NCBI GenBank assembly: GCA_034433695.1
Contig: DAOUAK010000038.1
Coordinates: 1 to 64,000 of the forward strand
Length of the DNA: 64,000 nucleotides
Origin: JASFBA01 sp034433695
GTDB lineage: Bacteria; Chloroflexota; Chloroflexia; DTKN01
Direction: 5' to 3'
The translations under genes were made by a program, and so were the position numbers. The notes under the pieces were generated by a model that saw nothing but the letters and a program-made list of their open reading frames with translations, searched no databases and was not told the origin of the DNA. Positions 18,704 to 28,997 of this stretch are shown one piece after another; position 1 is the stretch's first letter, and each line of letters begins with the position of its first letter.

Positions 18704-18715
18704 AAGGAGGATGCC

Positions 18716-21022
18716 GTGAACCTGACCTTCCGTAAGGGCCTCTTCTGGCTGGATGACCGCCCGCTCATACTCCAGGCCGGCGAATTCCATTACTTCCGCA
18801 CTCCCCCCGACCGGTGGGAGCATCGCCTCGGCCTGCTCAAAGCGGCCGGCTTCAACGCCGTTGCCTCCTATATCCCCTGGCGCTGGCACGAGCCTGAGGA
18901 GGGGCATTTCGACCTGGACGGCCACAGCCACCCGATGCGCAACCTGGCCGGCTTTCTCGACCTGGCTGCCGAGATGGGCCTTTTCATCATTGCCCGCCCC
19001 GGCCCCTACATCATGGCCGAGACGATCAACGAGGGCATCCCCGATTGGGTCTTTTCCCACTATCCACAGGTCGCTTTCATCGACCAGCACGGCCGGCCGC
19101 AGAACATCGTCAGTTACCTGCACCCCGATTTCCCGACCTGCGCCGCCCGCTGGTTGCGCGCCGTCTTCGGCGTGCTCGCGCCGCGCCAGGTCACACGCGG
19201 TGGGCGTATCGTGCTCGTGCAATTGGATAACGAGATGGGCATGATGCACTGGGTACGTAACATCCTGGACATCCACCCCGATACCCTGGAGCGTTTCGCG
19301 ACCTGGCTCCGGCAGACCTACGGCGAACAGTTGGCGGAGCGTTACCCGACGACGAATCTGGTTTCCTTCCTGCGCCAGGGCATCACCCAGGCGCGGAGTC
19401 CCCATGCCGCCCGCACGGTGGAGGATTACCGCCGCTTCTTCCGTGGCTACCTGCGTGAGTATGCCGCCTTTCTGCTGAACGAAGCGCAGAAAAACGGCCT
19501 GGAAGTGCCGCCGGTGATCAACGTCCACGGCTTTGCGAACGGCGGCAAGACCTTTCCCATCGGGCTTTCCCAACTGGTCGAGGTGATGGAACTGCCCGGC
19601 GTGCTCACCGCCACCGATGTCTATCCCGGCTTCATCGGCGAGGGCAACTATCATGAACTGCTGCTGGTCAACGAGATGACGCGCGCCCTCCAGAACCCAC
19701 AGCAACCGCTCTTTTCCATCGAGTTCCAGGCCGGCGGCAACCAGGACTTTGGCGGGGCGCAGACTTCCTTCTTCGATCTGCATACCCGTCTGAGCCTCTC
19801 CGTGGGGATGCGCGCCATCAACCACTACCTCTTCTTCGATGGGGAGAACGACCCCCTGCTCAGCCCGGTGCGGCGCCACGATTGGGGACACCCCGTGCGC
19901 AAAGACGGCAGCCTGCGCCGCCACTACCACCGCTACCCCCAACTTTCCCAGACTCTGGCGGCCTATGGGGAGGCCCTTGCCCTCGCCCGCCCGCAGACCG
20001 TCACCGCCGTCGGCTTCCGGCTGGACGACTTTTCGACCGAGGTCAACACGCCCGCCACCGAAGAGGCCACCCGAATTATCACCCACCAGCGCGAGGTGAT
20101 CCTCTTCGACTTTATCGCCCGTGGTCTGGCGCTGACCCACCGGCCGTTCCGCGCCCTGGAACTGGGCCGCGCCGCGCTCGATGTACGGGAAACTCCCACC
20201 CTCTGGGTGATGAGCGAGCGGCGCTGTGAGGCCGCGATCCAGCGGAAGTTGGTCGATTACGTCCGCTCCGGTGGCCGCCTGGCCCTCATCGGCCGGCTGT
20301 GTCTGGAGGATGGAGACGGCCGGCCCTGTACATTGTTGCGCGACGCCCTCGGCCTGACGGCCGTCCAGAGCGACCCGCCCTTTACCCCCAGCCACATCGA
20401 CGCCTTTGGCTACACCGACATACCCGTCTCGTTTGTGGAAACCTACCGCGGCGTGTTCGACCGGGTCATCGCCACCCGGCATGGCGAGACGGTGGGCTTT
20501 GTCAGGGCGCTGGGCAAGGGGCAAGTCCTTGTCCTTGGGGCAGCGCTCGAGGCCAATACCCTGGAAGACCTCGACCTCCTGCACCGGATGGCGCTGGAAA
20601 TAGGCTGCCCCCCCGCCTTCACCCTGAGCGAGTGGGCCGACGTGCGCCTGAGCCGGGGCGAAAAGGGCGGTTTTCTTTTCATCAACAACTACCAGGATGA
20701 CCCGATCGAGACCTGCATCGCCTGGCAGGGACAACCCCTCTTTGGCGGGAACGCCATCTATCTCCCGGCCCGCCAGGGCGCCATCCTGCCGCTGGACTGG
20801 CAGGTAGCCGAAGGGGTTACCCTGCACTATGTCACAGCGGAGGTACGCCGTGTGGAACGCCGGCCGGAGTCGCTCATTCTGGGACTGGCCCAGGACGCTT
20901 TCGCGGCCGAGTTGAGCCTGAGTGGCTGGGAATGTCCAGAGGCGCAACGCGTATCGGAGTCTGTCCCTCCCCGTCTGTTCCTGCGGGGGAGGGATGGGCA
21001 AATCGTTCTGTACAGACAATGA
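18716..21022 (+). CDS. GH35-family glycoside hydrolase (beta-galactosidase family)
   Basis: A 768-residue cytoplasmic enzyme with the GH35 TIM-barrel start (LQAGEFHYFRTPPDRWEHRL, then GFNAVASYIPWRWHEPEEGH and IARPGPYIMAE). The likely acid/base is Glu173 in VQLDNEMG and the nucleophile Glu336 in SIEFQAGG. A long C-terminal part includes beta-rich domains. The start is GTG 18716 with AAGGAGG at 18704-18710. GH35 is best known for beta-galactosidases, but a member from Ignavibacterium album is a beta-1,2-glucosyltransferase. Next to GH144-like, GH94 and GH3 genes, a role on beta-1,2-glucosides is as likely as galactosidase activity. Confidence 0.82.
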   Translation: MNLTFRKGLFWLDDRPLILQAGEFHYFRTPPDRWEHRLGLLKAAGFNAVASYIPWRWHEPEEGHFDLDGHSHPMRNLAGFLDLAAEMGLFIIARPGPYIMAETINEGIPDWVFSHYPQVAFIDQHGRPQNIVSYLHPDFPTCAARWLRAVFGVLAPRQVTRGGRIVLVQLDNEMGMMHWVRNILDIHPDTLERFATWLRQTYGEQLAERYPTTNLVSFLRQGITQARSPHAARTVEDYRRFFRGYLREYAAFLLNEAQKNGLEVPPVINVHGFANGGKTFPIGLSQLVEVMELPGVLTATDVYPGFIGEGNYHELLLVNEMTRALQNPQQPLFSIEFQAGGNQDFGGAQTSFFDLHTRLSLSVGMRAINHYLFFDGENDPLLSPVRRHDWGHPVRKDGSLRRHYHRYPQLSQTLAAYGEALALARPQTVTAVGFRLDDFSTEVNTPATEEATRIITHQREVILFDFIARGLALTHRPFRALELGRAALDVRETPTLWVMSERRCEAAIQRKLVDYVRSGGRLALIGRLCLEDGDGRPCTLLRDALGLTAVQSDPPFTPSHIDAFGYTDIPVSFVETYRGVFDRVIATRHGETVGFVRALGKGQVLVLGAALEANTLEDLDLLHRMALEIGCPPAFTLSEWADVRLSRGEKGGFLFINNYQDDPIETCIAWQGQPLFGGNAIYLPARQGAILPLDWQVAEGVTLHYVTAEVRRVERRPESLILGLAQDAFAAELSLSGWECPEAQRVSESVPPRLFLRGRDGQIVLYRQ

Positions 21023-21068
21023 AACGGTGACTCTCTAGCAATGGCATAGGCCCATCAAGGAGCACACA

Positions 21069-23177
21069 ATGGACGACACCGCGTCTTTCGTCGAGAACCT
21101 TCTGGCCCAAATGACCCTCGAAGAAAAGATCGGGCAACTCCACCAGATCCACCTTGACGACGATTTCGACCCGGACATGCTACGCCAGGGGCACGTCAGT
21201 TCGGTCCTCAACTTGCCTGACACGCTGGCCGGCTACGACCGGAGCGATTCCGGCAGAGCGGAAGCCGTCAACTACCTGCAGCGGCTGGCGCTGGAAGCCC
21301 CCCTCAAGATCCCGCTGCTCGTTGGACGGGATGTGATCCACGGTTTTCGCACCGTCTTTCCCATCCCGCTGGCCCAGGCCGCCGCGTTCGACCCCGAACT
21401 GGCCCGACAGGCCGCCGAGGTCGCCGCCCGCGAGGCCACCGCTTGCGGCATCAAGTGGACCTTTGCCCCCATGCTCGATATCGCCCGCGACCCGCGCTGG
21501 GGACGCATCGCCGAGGGTAACGGTGAAGACCCGGTGCTGGGGGCACGCATGGCCGAGGCCGTCGTCCGCGGCCTGCAGGGCGAGGATATGTCCCGTCCCG
21601 AGAAAATGGTCGCCTGCGCCAAGCACTTTGCCGGGTACGGGGCTGCCGAGGGTGGGCGGGACTATGAAAACGGCGAAATCTCCGACCCTACCTTGCGGGA
21701 TATCTACTTGCCTCCCTTTGAGAGCGCCGTGCGCGCCGGGGTCGGGACGGTGATGTCCGCTTTTATTGACCTGAATGGGATGCCCGCCACCGCGAGTCGC
21801 TACCTTCTGACCGACATCCTGCGCGGCGAGTGGGGCTTCGACGGCTTTGTCGTCTCCGACTGGGAAGCGATCCGCGAACTCGTTGAGCATGGGGTGGCGG
21901 AGGACCGGGCCCATGCCGGCCGCCTGGCCCTCCATGCCGGCGTGGATATGGACATGGTCAGCGGCATCTACCTGGAAACGCTGGCCGAGGGCGTCCGTAA
22001 CGGGACTGTTCCGATCGAAGAAGTGGACGAAGCCCTGCGCCGCATCCTGCGCATCAAAAAGCGCGCCGGCCTGTTTGAAAGCCCCTTCACCGATCCCGCC
22101 CGAGCCGCCCGGGATTTGCTCACTCCAGATGCGCGCCTGCTTGCCCGGAGGTTCGCCCGCCAGAGCATGGTACTGCTCAAGAACGAAGGGGGACTGCTCC
22201 CGCTGCAGGGCTTTCGCCGCATCCTGGCGGCCGGCCCCTTTGTGCACGCCCAAAGCGAGTTGTTCGGCACCTGGACGTTCGACGGGCGTGCCGAGGATGT
22301 CACCCCGGTCGATCAGGCCCTGCGCCAGACTGCCCCGAAAGATGTGGAACTGTGGTTCGCCGACTCGGCGGACCTGGCGCTGCGTATGGCATCAGCAGTG
22401 GACGCCGTGATCCTGCTGATGGGCGAGCACCCGGTGCGCTCCGGCGAGAACTCCAGCGTCAGCGATCTGGGTTTGCCACCCGGTCAGGCCGAGTTCATCG
22501 CCGCCATCGCCGCCTTGGGCAAGCCGGTGGTGCTGGTCGTCTTTGCCGGGCGCCCACTGGCCATGACCCGGCAGGTGGAGCAGGTGCAGGCCGTGCTCTA
22601 TGCCTGGCATCCGGGGATAGAAGGGGGCATGGCCCTGGGAGAAATCCTCTTCGGCCTGGAGGCCCCCGGCGGGCGGCTACCGGTGACTTTTCCCCGGGCT
22701 ACGGGTCAGGTTCCCATCTATTACAATCACAAGAACTCCGGCCGGCCGATCGGTTCAAACGGGTACTTTACCCGCTACAGCGACCTGCCGTCCTCGCCGC
22801 TCTTTCCCTTCGGTTACGGCCTGACCTACACCACCTTTGCGTATGCCAACCTGCGCCTGAGCAGCGATGTGCTGCGCGGCCATGTGGAGATCAGCGTCGA
22901 GGTCACCAACACGGGCCCGCGCCCCGGCCGTGAGGTGGTCCAGTTGTACGTGCGCGATCTGGTCGGTTCGCTTACCCGCCCGGTGCGCGAACTCAAGGAT
23001 TTCCAGAGCGTCGAACTGGACCCCGGCAAAACCACCCGCGTCACCTTTTCCCTGAGCGAAGACCAACTGGCTTTCACCGGCGCCAGCGGCCGGCGGGGCG
23101 TCGAACCCGGAACCTTCCACATCTGGGTCGCTCCTCACAGCCAGGGTGGGTTGCAGGGAACGATAACGATACCTTAA
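21069..23177 (+). CDS. GH3-family beta-glucosidase
   Basis: A 702-residue enzyme of the BglX-like GH3 type without a signal peptide. The N-terminal barrel contains the substrate-binding KHFAGYGA and the nucleophile Asp264 in VVSDWEA. An alpha/beta sandwich domain (about 360-560) and a C-terminal fibronectin-III-like domain (about 610-700) follow. A well-placed AAGGAG precedes ATG 21069. Last gene of the operon. It would release glucose from short beta-linked oligosaccharides in the cytoplasm, complementing the GH94 phosphorylase. Confidence 0.9.
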   Translation: MDDTASFVENLLAQMTLEEKIGQLHQIHLDDDFDPDMLRQGHVSSVLNLPDTLAGYDRSDSGRAEAVNYLQRLALEAPLKIPLLVGRDVIHGFRTVFPIPLAQAAAFDPELARQAAEVAAREATACGIKWTFAPMLDIARDPRWGRIAEGNGEDPVLGARMAEAVVRGLQGEDMSRPEKMVACAKHFAGYGAAEGGRDYENGEISDPTLRDIYLPPFESAVRAGVGTVMSAFIDLNGMPATASRYLLTDILRGEWGFDGFVVSDWEAIRELVEHGVAEDRAHAGRLALHAGVDMDMVSGIYLETLAEGVRNGTVPIEEVDEALRRILRIKKRAGLFESPFTDPARAARDLLTPDARLLARRFARQSMVLLKNEGGLLPLQGFRRILAAGPFVHAQSELFGTWTFDGRAEDVTPVDQALRQTAPKDVELWFADSADLALRMASAVDAVILLMGEHPVRSGENSSVSDLGLPPGQAEFIAAIAALGKPVVLVVFAGRPLAMTRQVEQVQAVLYAWHPGIEGGMALGEILFGLEAPGGRLPVTFPRATGQVPIYYNHKNSGRPIGSNGYFTRYSDLPSSPLFPFGYGLTYTTFAYANLRLSSDVLRGHVEISVEVTNTGPRPGREVVQLYVRDLVGSLTRPVRELKDFQSVELDPGKTTRVTFSLSEDQLAFTGASGRRGVEPGTFHIWVAPHSQGGLQGTITIP

Positions 23178-23378
23178 GAATCGGGCGGCGACCCAGGGGA
23201 CACCTCTCGCTCCACCGCCAATAAGTCGGTGTGGAGACGGAGCGGCGCACACGGCGACCCACCCCTGACGGTTTCGTTGGTGCCAACGACGCGCACTCCT
23301 CCCTCACCTTCCTTTGGGACGGGCTGGCAGACACCGGCTGCTGTACAAAGGGTCTCCTCCGGAGCCGGGGGAAAATGG

Positions 23379-23414
23379 GGGGGGCGGATGTCGGCCGGCC
23401 GACACCCGCCCCCC
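23379..23414. terminator. bidirectional terminator between convergent operons
   Basis: A 16-bp stem with one mismatch (arms 23379-23394 and 23399-23414) and a CCGG loop. On the minus strand it is followed by ATTTTCC, on the plus strand by GTTTC. It lies between the GH3 gene and the end of the alpha-2-macroglobulin gene and can serve both. The rest of 23178-23439 shows nothing I recognise. Confidence 0.65.
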
Positions 23415-23439
23415 GTTTCGCTGGGGCGGCAGCGCATCC

Positions 23440-26400
23440 CTACAGCTTCACCACCACCATACCCCCTGCCGAACGACCCCAGAGTTCGGGCCGGTACATC
23501 GGATAGGCCTCGGCCGGCAGGGCGTGGAAGGTGCCGGCCGTCGTCGCCCGCGCCAGGTAGGTGAAAGTGTGCGGACCGGGGTCGAGTTCGTTGAAGAAGA
23601 GCGCCACGGCGTCATCGTACACATCCTTGCGGCTATAGAGGTAGTGGCCGGCCCCCTCATAAGCCCGGGCGGCGTAACTCGTGGTCGCCAAGCGCTCGTT
23701 CAGCCCTTCCAGCCCGGCCGGGAGGGGGTCGTAGAGGATGACGTAGTAGGCCATCTCCGGGAAGTTCACCGTCAGATGCACCTCCACCAGGTCGCCCACC
23801 CGGAGCGGCCCCTCGATCGGCTTCCCGCCGGGCCGGGTGTACGTCCGCTCCACCCGAACCCGGCCGGCCGGCCGGATCTCTTCCTCCACGCTATAGAGGC
23901 GCAGGACCACGGTGTAGTATAGCCGGCCGTTCCCGCCGTGGAGCAACCGTACCTCGTTTTCCCCGATCCGGAGGGCCGTGGCGGGCAATACCACCCTCGC
24001 CCCCTGTTCTACCTGGGTAAAGGCTCCCTCGGCCACCGTCTGCCCGTTCACATCCACCCGGTAGTTCTGCTGGTCCATCTGCATCTGCACGCTCAGCACA
24101 TAGTCCGATAGCGCCAGCAGGGCATAGGAGGTTTCCTGGGTGGTGTTCCAGGCGTGGCCCCGACGCTGCCCCATCAGCCAGCGCACGACCTTGGGAATCA
24201 GAGGATGGTCCGGGCGGATGTGCACCAGTGCATCCAGGGCCAGTGCCGTCGAGCGTACCGAAGAGGACATGGTCTTCTCCCTGTAGTGGCCGTCCTCGAT
24301 TCCGGTATCCCAGTAGGCCAGGTCGTCCTTCACCACGGCCTTTTCCGCCAACCTGTCCACCAGCAGGCCGGCCGTGGCATCGTCTCCGGCGGTGTAGAGG
24401 GTCAGGGCCAGCGCGGCCTGGCTAAAGGGGTCAAAGTCCTTCACCTCGCCGTTCAGCACCCGGGAAGCCAGTACCTGGGCCCGGCCCGGCTCCACGTGGC
24501 CGGCCGTAGCCAGAGCAAAGAGGGCATAGGCCTGGGTGCGGACATCCATCGTGTCCAGATGTTGGCGCAGGTATTCGGCCCCACGGGCGATCACGCCGTC
24601 GTCAATCTCAAAGCCGGCCTGTTCGGTCATCGCCAGACCGAAGAGGATGTAGGCCGTCTGGTAATCGTGGGAAGGATCGTCGAACCACCAGCCCCAGCCG
24701 CCGTCCTCGTGCTGGAAGCCGTAGAGTTTCTGCCGGCCGACGTCCACCATCTTGGGCAGGTCCGCCTCCAGGCGCTCGTTGCGTACCCCCAGGATCCGGA
24801 AAGCCCGACCGATGATCGCATTGGGGAGCACACGGCTCATCGTCTGTTCCGTTCAGCCAAAGGGGTAATCGATGAGGTACTCCAGGCCGTCCAGAAGGGC
24901 GTTCACCACCGAGGGCGAAAGGCGGATCTCCAGCGTGGTCACCTCGGGAATCGCCTTCTCCGGCAAGACGATGCGCTCGATGTGTTCGCCCTGGAATTCC
25001 CCGGCCCACGTTTCCACCCGGGGCACGGCAAAGGGGCGCACCGGAATCGCGTACTGGACGGCATCGCTCAGGCCCCCGCCCCGGGCGTAGGCGGTGACGG
25101 TGACGGCGCCCAGGGTGCCGGCTTCCAGGGCCCAATGGAGTGGGGCCGTTTCCCCGGCGGCCAGGCTTAGCGTCTGGGTAAGCGGGCTATGGAGGGCCAG
25201 ACCCTGGGGAAGCAGGCCGGCCTGGAGGGATAGAGGACCTTCGCTGTAGTTATGCAACGTGGCGGTCAGGGTGAAGGTATCGCCCTGGATGAGGAAGCGG
25301 GGGACGGCCGGCCGGATGACCAGCGGCTGGGTGACGGTGAGCGCCACCGTCCCCTCGCCCAGGCGCGTATCCACGGTGACGGCGCGGGCCAGCAGCCGCC
25401 AGCGGGTGAGCGAATCGGGCAGGCGCAACGTCACGACGGCCCGACCTTCGGCATCGGTCAGGATGCGGGGGTTCCAGTAGGCCGTATCGGGAAAATGGCG
25501 GCGCGGGTTGCCCACGTCAATGCCGTCGCCTCCACCGCCCCTCTCCGCCCCACCGAGTTCCCGCACCGGCTTGAGGGAGTGATAGGTGCGCACCAGGTTC
25601 GTCCGGCGGCTGTAGAAAGCCTCGAAGGGGTCCTGTGCCAGGTCCTGGGAAAGGGCGTAAATGGCCTCATCCACCACGGCCAGGGAAAGTTCGGCCTGCA
25701 CCGGCCGGCCGGCTACATCGGTTACCTGAATGACGATTTCGGCCTCCTCCCGAGGCGCGTAGGTCGGGCGCTGCGGGGTAAGGGTCACCCGCAGGCGGCG
25801 CTCCTCCGGCGGAACGGCAAGTTCGGTACTGGCGATCAGGAGTTCGGCATCGGGGATACTGGTGTAACTCCAGTGGTCGAGCGGCTGGTTCGTCGGCCGG
25901 TAAATCTGCACCGTGACGAAAATGTTGGGGACAAAGTCGGCCTCCACGGGCAGGGTGATGGCGGTGACGGTTCCGCTCAACTCCACCGGCTGCATCCGCC
26001 GCACCCGACCGCGCTCCAGGGTCAGGAGGGCCGTGCCGGTCACCGGCGAATGCACCAGAAGCCGGGCCGTCTCGCCCACAGTATAAGAGGATTTGTCGGC
26101 GCTGATGCTCAGGCCTCCGCCCTGCCCCCAGTCGACCCAGGGCGTAGCACCGGTGGGGTCATAGACCCAGATCCAATCCTCCAGTTCCTTTTCCCCCTGC
26201 ACCAACACCCGGAACCACCCCTGCCGATCCACACGCAGGGGGAGGCGAGCCTGGCCGGAAGCACCGGTGACGAGTTCTCCCTGGGCCACGGGGACGTATT
26301 TCTCTCCATCCCAGTGGTAGATGCCGCCTTGGAGCCGGGCGCCGGCCACTGGCCTTCCCAGGTAATCGTGCACTACCACCTCCAGAGGAATCTCCTCCCC

Positions 26401-28860
26401 AGGCGAGTAAATATGGCGTCCCAAGAGCAAGGCGGCACCCTGCGGGTTTCGGTATACCTCCACCAGGGCATGGCCGCTGACCGACTGACCGCTTCCGTCC
26501 TCCACCGTGGCCTCCAGGTCGAGGCGGGAAAGGTCGGGCGACCACCAGGAGTATTCGGCTATCCGGGCCGGGATACGCACCACCCAGCGCCCCTGGGCAT
26601 CGGTAGTGCCGCCATAGTCCCCCTCCCGGTACAATTGGGCCCAGCAGTCGGAGGCATCCATCCCGCATTCCCATTCACCGTAGGCCTGCTTGTAGACGGT
26701 CAGTTTGACCGGGGCTCCGGTCACAGGCCGGCCGAAATAGTACTGGGCCTCCACGGTCACCGTGATCGTCTCGCTCAGGAGGTAGCGCCCGCGGTCGGTC
26801 GTCACGGTGACCTGATAATCGGGCTTGCGGTACTCTTCCACCTTGAGCGCCTGGCGGGTAACCTCTTCGCCCACGACCACCTCGACGTTATAGGTGCCCA
26901 GCGTTCCACCTTCGGCCAGGGCAAAAGAGGTGTAGGCGGTGCCGAATTCGTTCAAAGGAAGCACCTGGGTGGCCAGAACGTTATCGCGGGCATCGCGCAG
27001 GCGCACGGTGATCGGGGTGCCGGCCGGGGGCAGGGAGTAGAGGGCATCGTCATCGTTGCGGACGACAGCGCGGACGTGGACCGTCTGGCCGGGCCGGTAG
27101 ATAGGGCGGTCGGTATAGACATAGACGCGGAAAAGCCGGCCGGTAGGCGGGTTGGTGAGCCAGCCGCGCCAGGACCACCAGCCGCCCTGGGCATCCCACT
27201 CCGGCCCAAAGCCGCAGAGCGTCGTTTCGCCCTCCACCTCTCCCAGGGCGAGGAGCGGGTCGGTATCCCCCCCTACCGTTATCTCGAAGCGGCCCTGCTC
27301 CTCGGTCATACCCTGGCCGTAGAGCCGGCCGGAGCGGTCGTAGAGACGCACCACCATGCCAGGGCGGGGCTGACCGGTGGAGATGCGCGTGGCGTACCCG
27401 GCCACCTGATGCTGGGCGGTGGTGCCGAGGCCGGTGGAGGCTTCCTTGAGGAGGAGGGTATAATGGGTCAGCACGACGATCAGGCGGTCGCCGTGGCCGG
27501 TGGAGGCTTGGGGGGCCAGGACATAGAGGCCGGGAGGAAGGTCGGCCGGGAGGGTCACCTCCCTGTCCGTCTCCTCGGCTCTCCACTGGCGCACGATGGG
27601 CAATCCTTCGATGGAGATGACCACCGGGCTCTTGAGGGAGGAGGTATAGTCGGCCAGGAGGCGTTCCATCGGGAGTTGATAGAGGACAAAGATGGGAGGA
27701 CAGGAGGCCGAATCCCAGCGCTCGTACTGGATACGGCGGGGGCCGGCGGCATCCATAATCTGAATGTTGGGTCCGTAGCCAAAGTTCACCGCGGTCTGCC
27801 GGTAGTCGACCCGAAAGTTCCAGCGGAGCGGCTTCCGCAGGAGCGGGCTACCGTCGGCAGCACGGGCAGAAGGTTCCAGAAGCACCTGGTAGGTCTCCGA
27901 AGAAAGCTCCCCCGAAGGAACAAAGCGCAGGGCGGTTTTCTCCCATTCGAAGGTGCCGGCGAGGGTAGGGGTGATATGGAAGGCGGCCTCGACGCTGGCG
28001 TGGTCGGGTTCCCGGTCGAAGGTGATGCCGATGGTGCTGCAGGGCGAGGCCTTTCCTTTGGGGAAAACATCCACCACCCGCGAACGAGTGGTAAAGGTCC
28101 AGTGCAGCGGTTTCGCCAGGGTCATTATTCCGGCTTCATCCCGTGCCCCGGCATCCAGGGTGAGGGTATAGGTCGTCTCCACCTCCCAGCCATCTTCCGG
28201 CTCCAGAAGCAAGGTTCCTTTCGACCAGGAGAGGCGGTAGGGCGTCGCCGGCTCCAGGTGCAGGGCCTGTTCGATGGAGCGTGCGTCGACCGGATAGGGG
28301 AAGGAGAGAGATAGAGGGGCATCGGGATCGCGCCCCTGGGAGGCCCCGAGAAAGGTGGCAAAGGGCTGGGTGGTGAAGATGAGGCGAGGCGAGTTCCGGG
28401 CGCTGCGCACCTCGAGGATGTAGCGGGTTGCCGGTAGCCAGGCGGGGATGGGGGTCAGGGCCAGGGAACGTTCGTCCACGATCGTCCGGCGCAGGGGCAC
28501 GCTCGGCGAGATCACGATCCGCACCGTCCTCGGGTCGATGGGGCGGTCGAAGGTGAGGACGAGAGAAGCCTGCAAGTGGGATGGGATCGGCCCGGTGCTT
28601 GTCAGGGGCGGAGATTTGCCCGGGGCGAAATCCTCCTGGAGGCGTTCCTCCACGAACGCCCACCAGCTGATGGCCGGTGGGACGGGGGTAGGGGTAGGGG
28701 CCGGCGTGGATGTGGGGGACGGGGTAGACGTCGGGGAGGCGGTTGGGAGTGGAGGAGGCGGAGCGGCCGTCTCCCAGACGGCCGGCAGGAGCACCAGAAA
28801 CAGAAGGAGCAGGAAGCCGAGAAACGGAACGGGCGCGATCAGACGGATGGACCCTTTCAT
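23440..28860 (-). CDS. alpha-2-macroglobulin family protein with in-frame TGA at the thioester cysteine
   Basis: Read through, this is one protein of 1,806 residues, a normal length for bacterial alpha-2-macroglobulins, which trap and inhibit attacking proteases. It has a hydrophobic signal/anchor (about 8-26), a Pro/Thr linker (30-55), successive MG-type beta domains, and the family motif DTAYWNPRILTDAEGRAVVT, then LPDSLTRWRLLARAV. The thioester domain starts at EYLIDYPFG. Codon 1336 is TGA (24853-24855), and the frame continues T-E-Q-T-M-S-R-V-L-P to the stop at 23440. Homologues have Cys there (C-x-E-Q). Without recoding the products are a 1,335-residue protein and an orphan open frame whose first ATG (24840) has no good ribosome site. 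The start is ATG 28860 with AGGAGGTG upstream. Selenocysteine insertion, nonsense mutation and sequencing error are all possible. Confidence 0.8.
24826..24838 (-). promoter_or_regulatory. candidate bacterial SECIS stem-loop
   Basis: In the mRNA, GAGC and GCUC pair around the loop CGUGU, 15-27 nt after the TGA; the loop begins at nt 19. A G in the first two loop positions and this distance agree with the general bacterial SECIS plan. The stem has only four canonical pairs, and competing folds exist (for example ACGG with CCGU), so support is weak without a structure calculation. Confidence 0.3.
24853..24855 (-). other. in-frame TGA replacing the thioester Cys codon (candidate selenocysteine)
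   Basis: The local reading is D-Y-P-F-G-[TGA]-T-E-Q-T-M-S-R. TGA differs from TGC/TGT by one base and falls exactly on the catalytic cysteine of C-T-E-Q. TGA acts as a normal stop at many genes here (for example 7170, 9016, 13168 and 16425), so general reassignment is excluded. No selenocysteine machinery genes lie in this window. Confidence 0.6.
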
Positions 28861-28997
28861 CGTGCACCTCCTGGACAACTCCGGTGAGACCTTTGCCCTC
28901 ATGTTACATCCGAAGTCATCCCGAGGGCCGACGTCAGGGGATTTGTTGGCCTACGTTTGTTCGACGCCAGGTAGACGGGGGCGTAAGGGAACGGCTT

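Noticed and set aside
18653..21019. Minus-strand open frame of 788 codons opposite the GH35 gene
   Set aside because: Shadow of a gene with clear GH35 motifs on the plus strand; composition rich in Gly, Asp and His without domains.
23440..24840. The downstream half of the alpha-2-macroglobulin as an independent gene
   Set aside because: Its ATG lies inside the thioester motif, only 12 bases after the TGA, with no good ribosome site, and the product would be an incomplete thioester domain.
24853..24855. General reassignment of TGA to an amino acid in this organism
   Set aside because: Many genes in the window end properly at TGA, often in ATGA overlaps with the next gene.
25252..28314. Plus-strand open frame of 1,020 codons opposite the alpha-2-macroglobulin gene
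   Set aside because: Antisense shadow; no start signal, no promoter and no recognisable domain.
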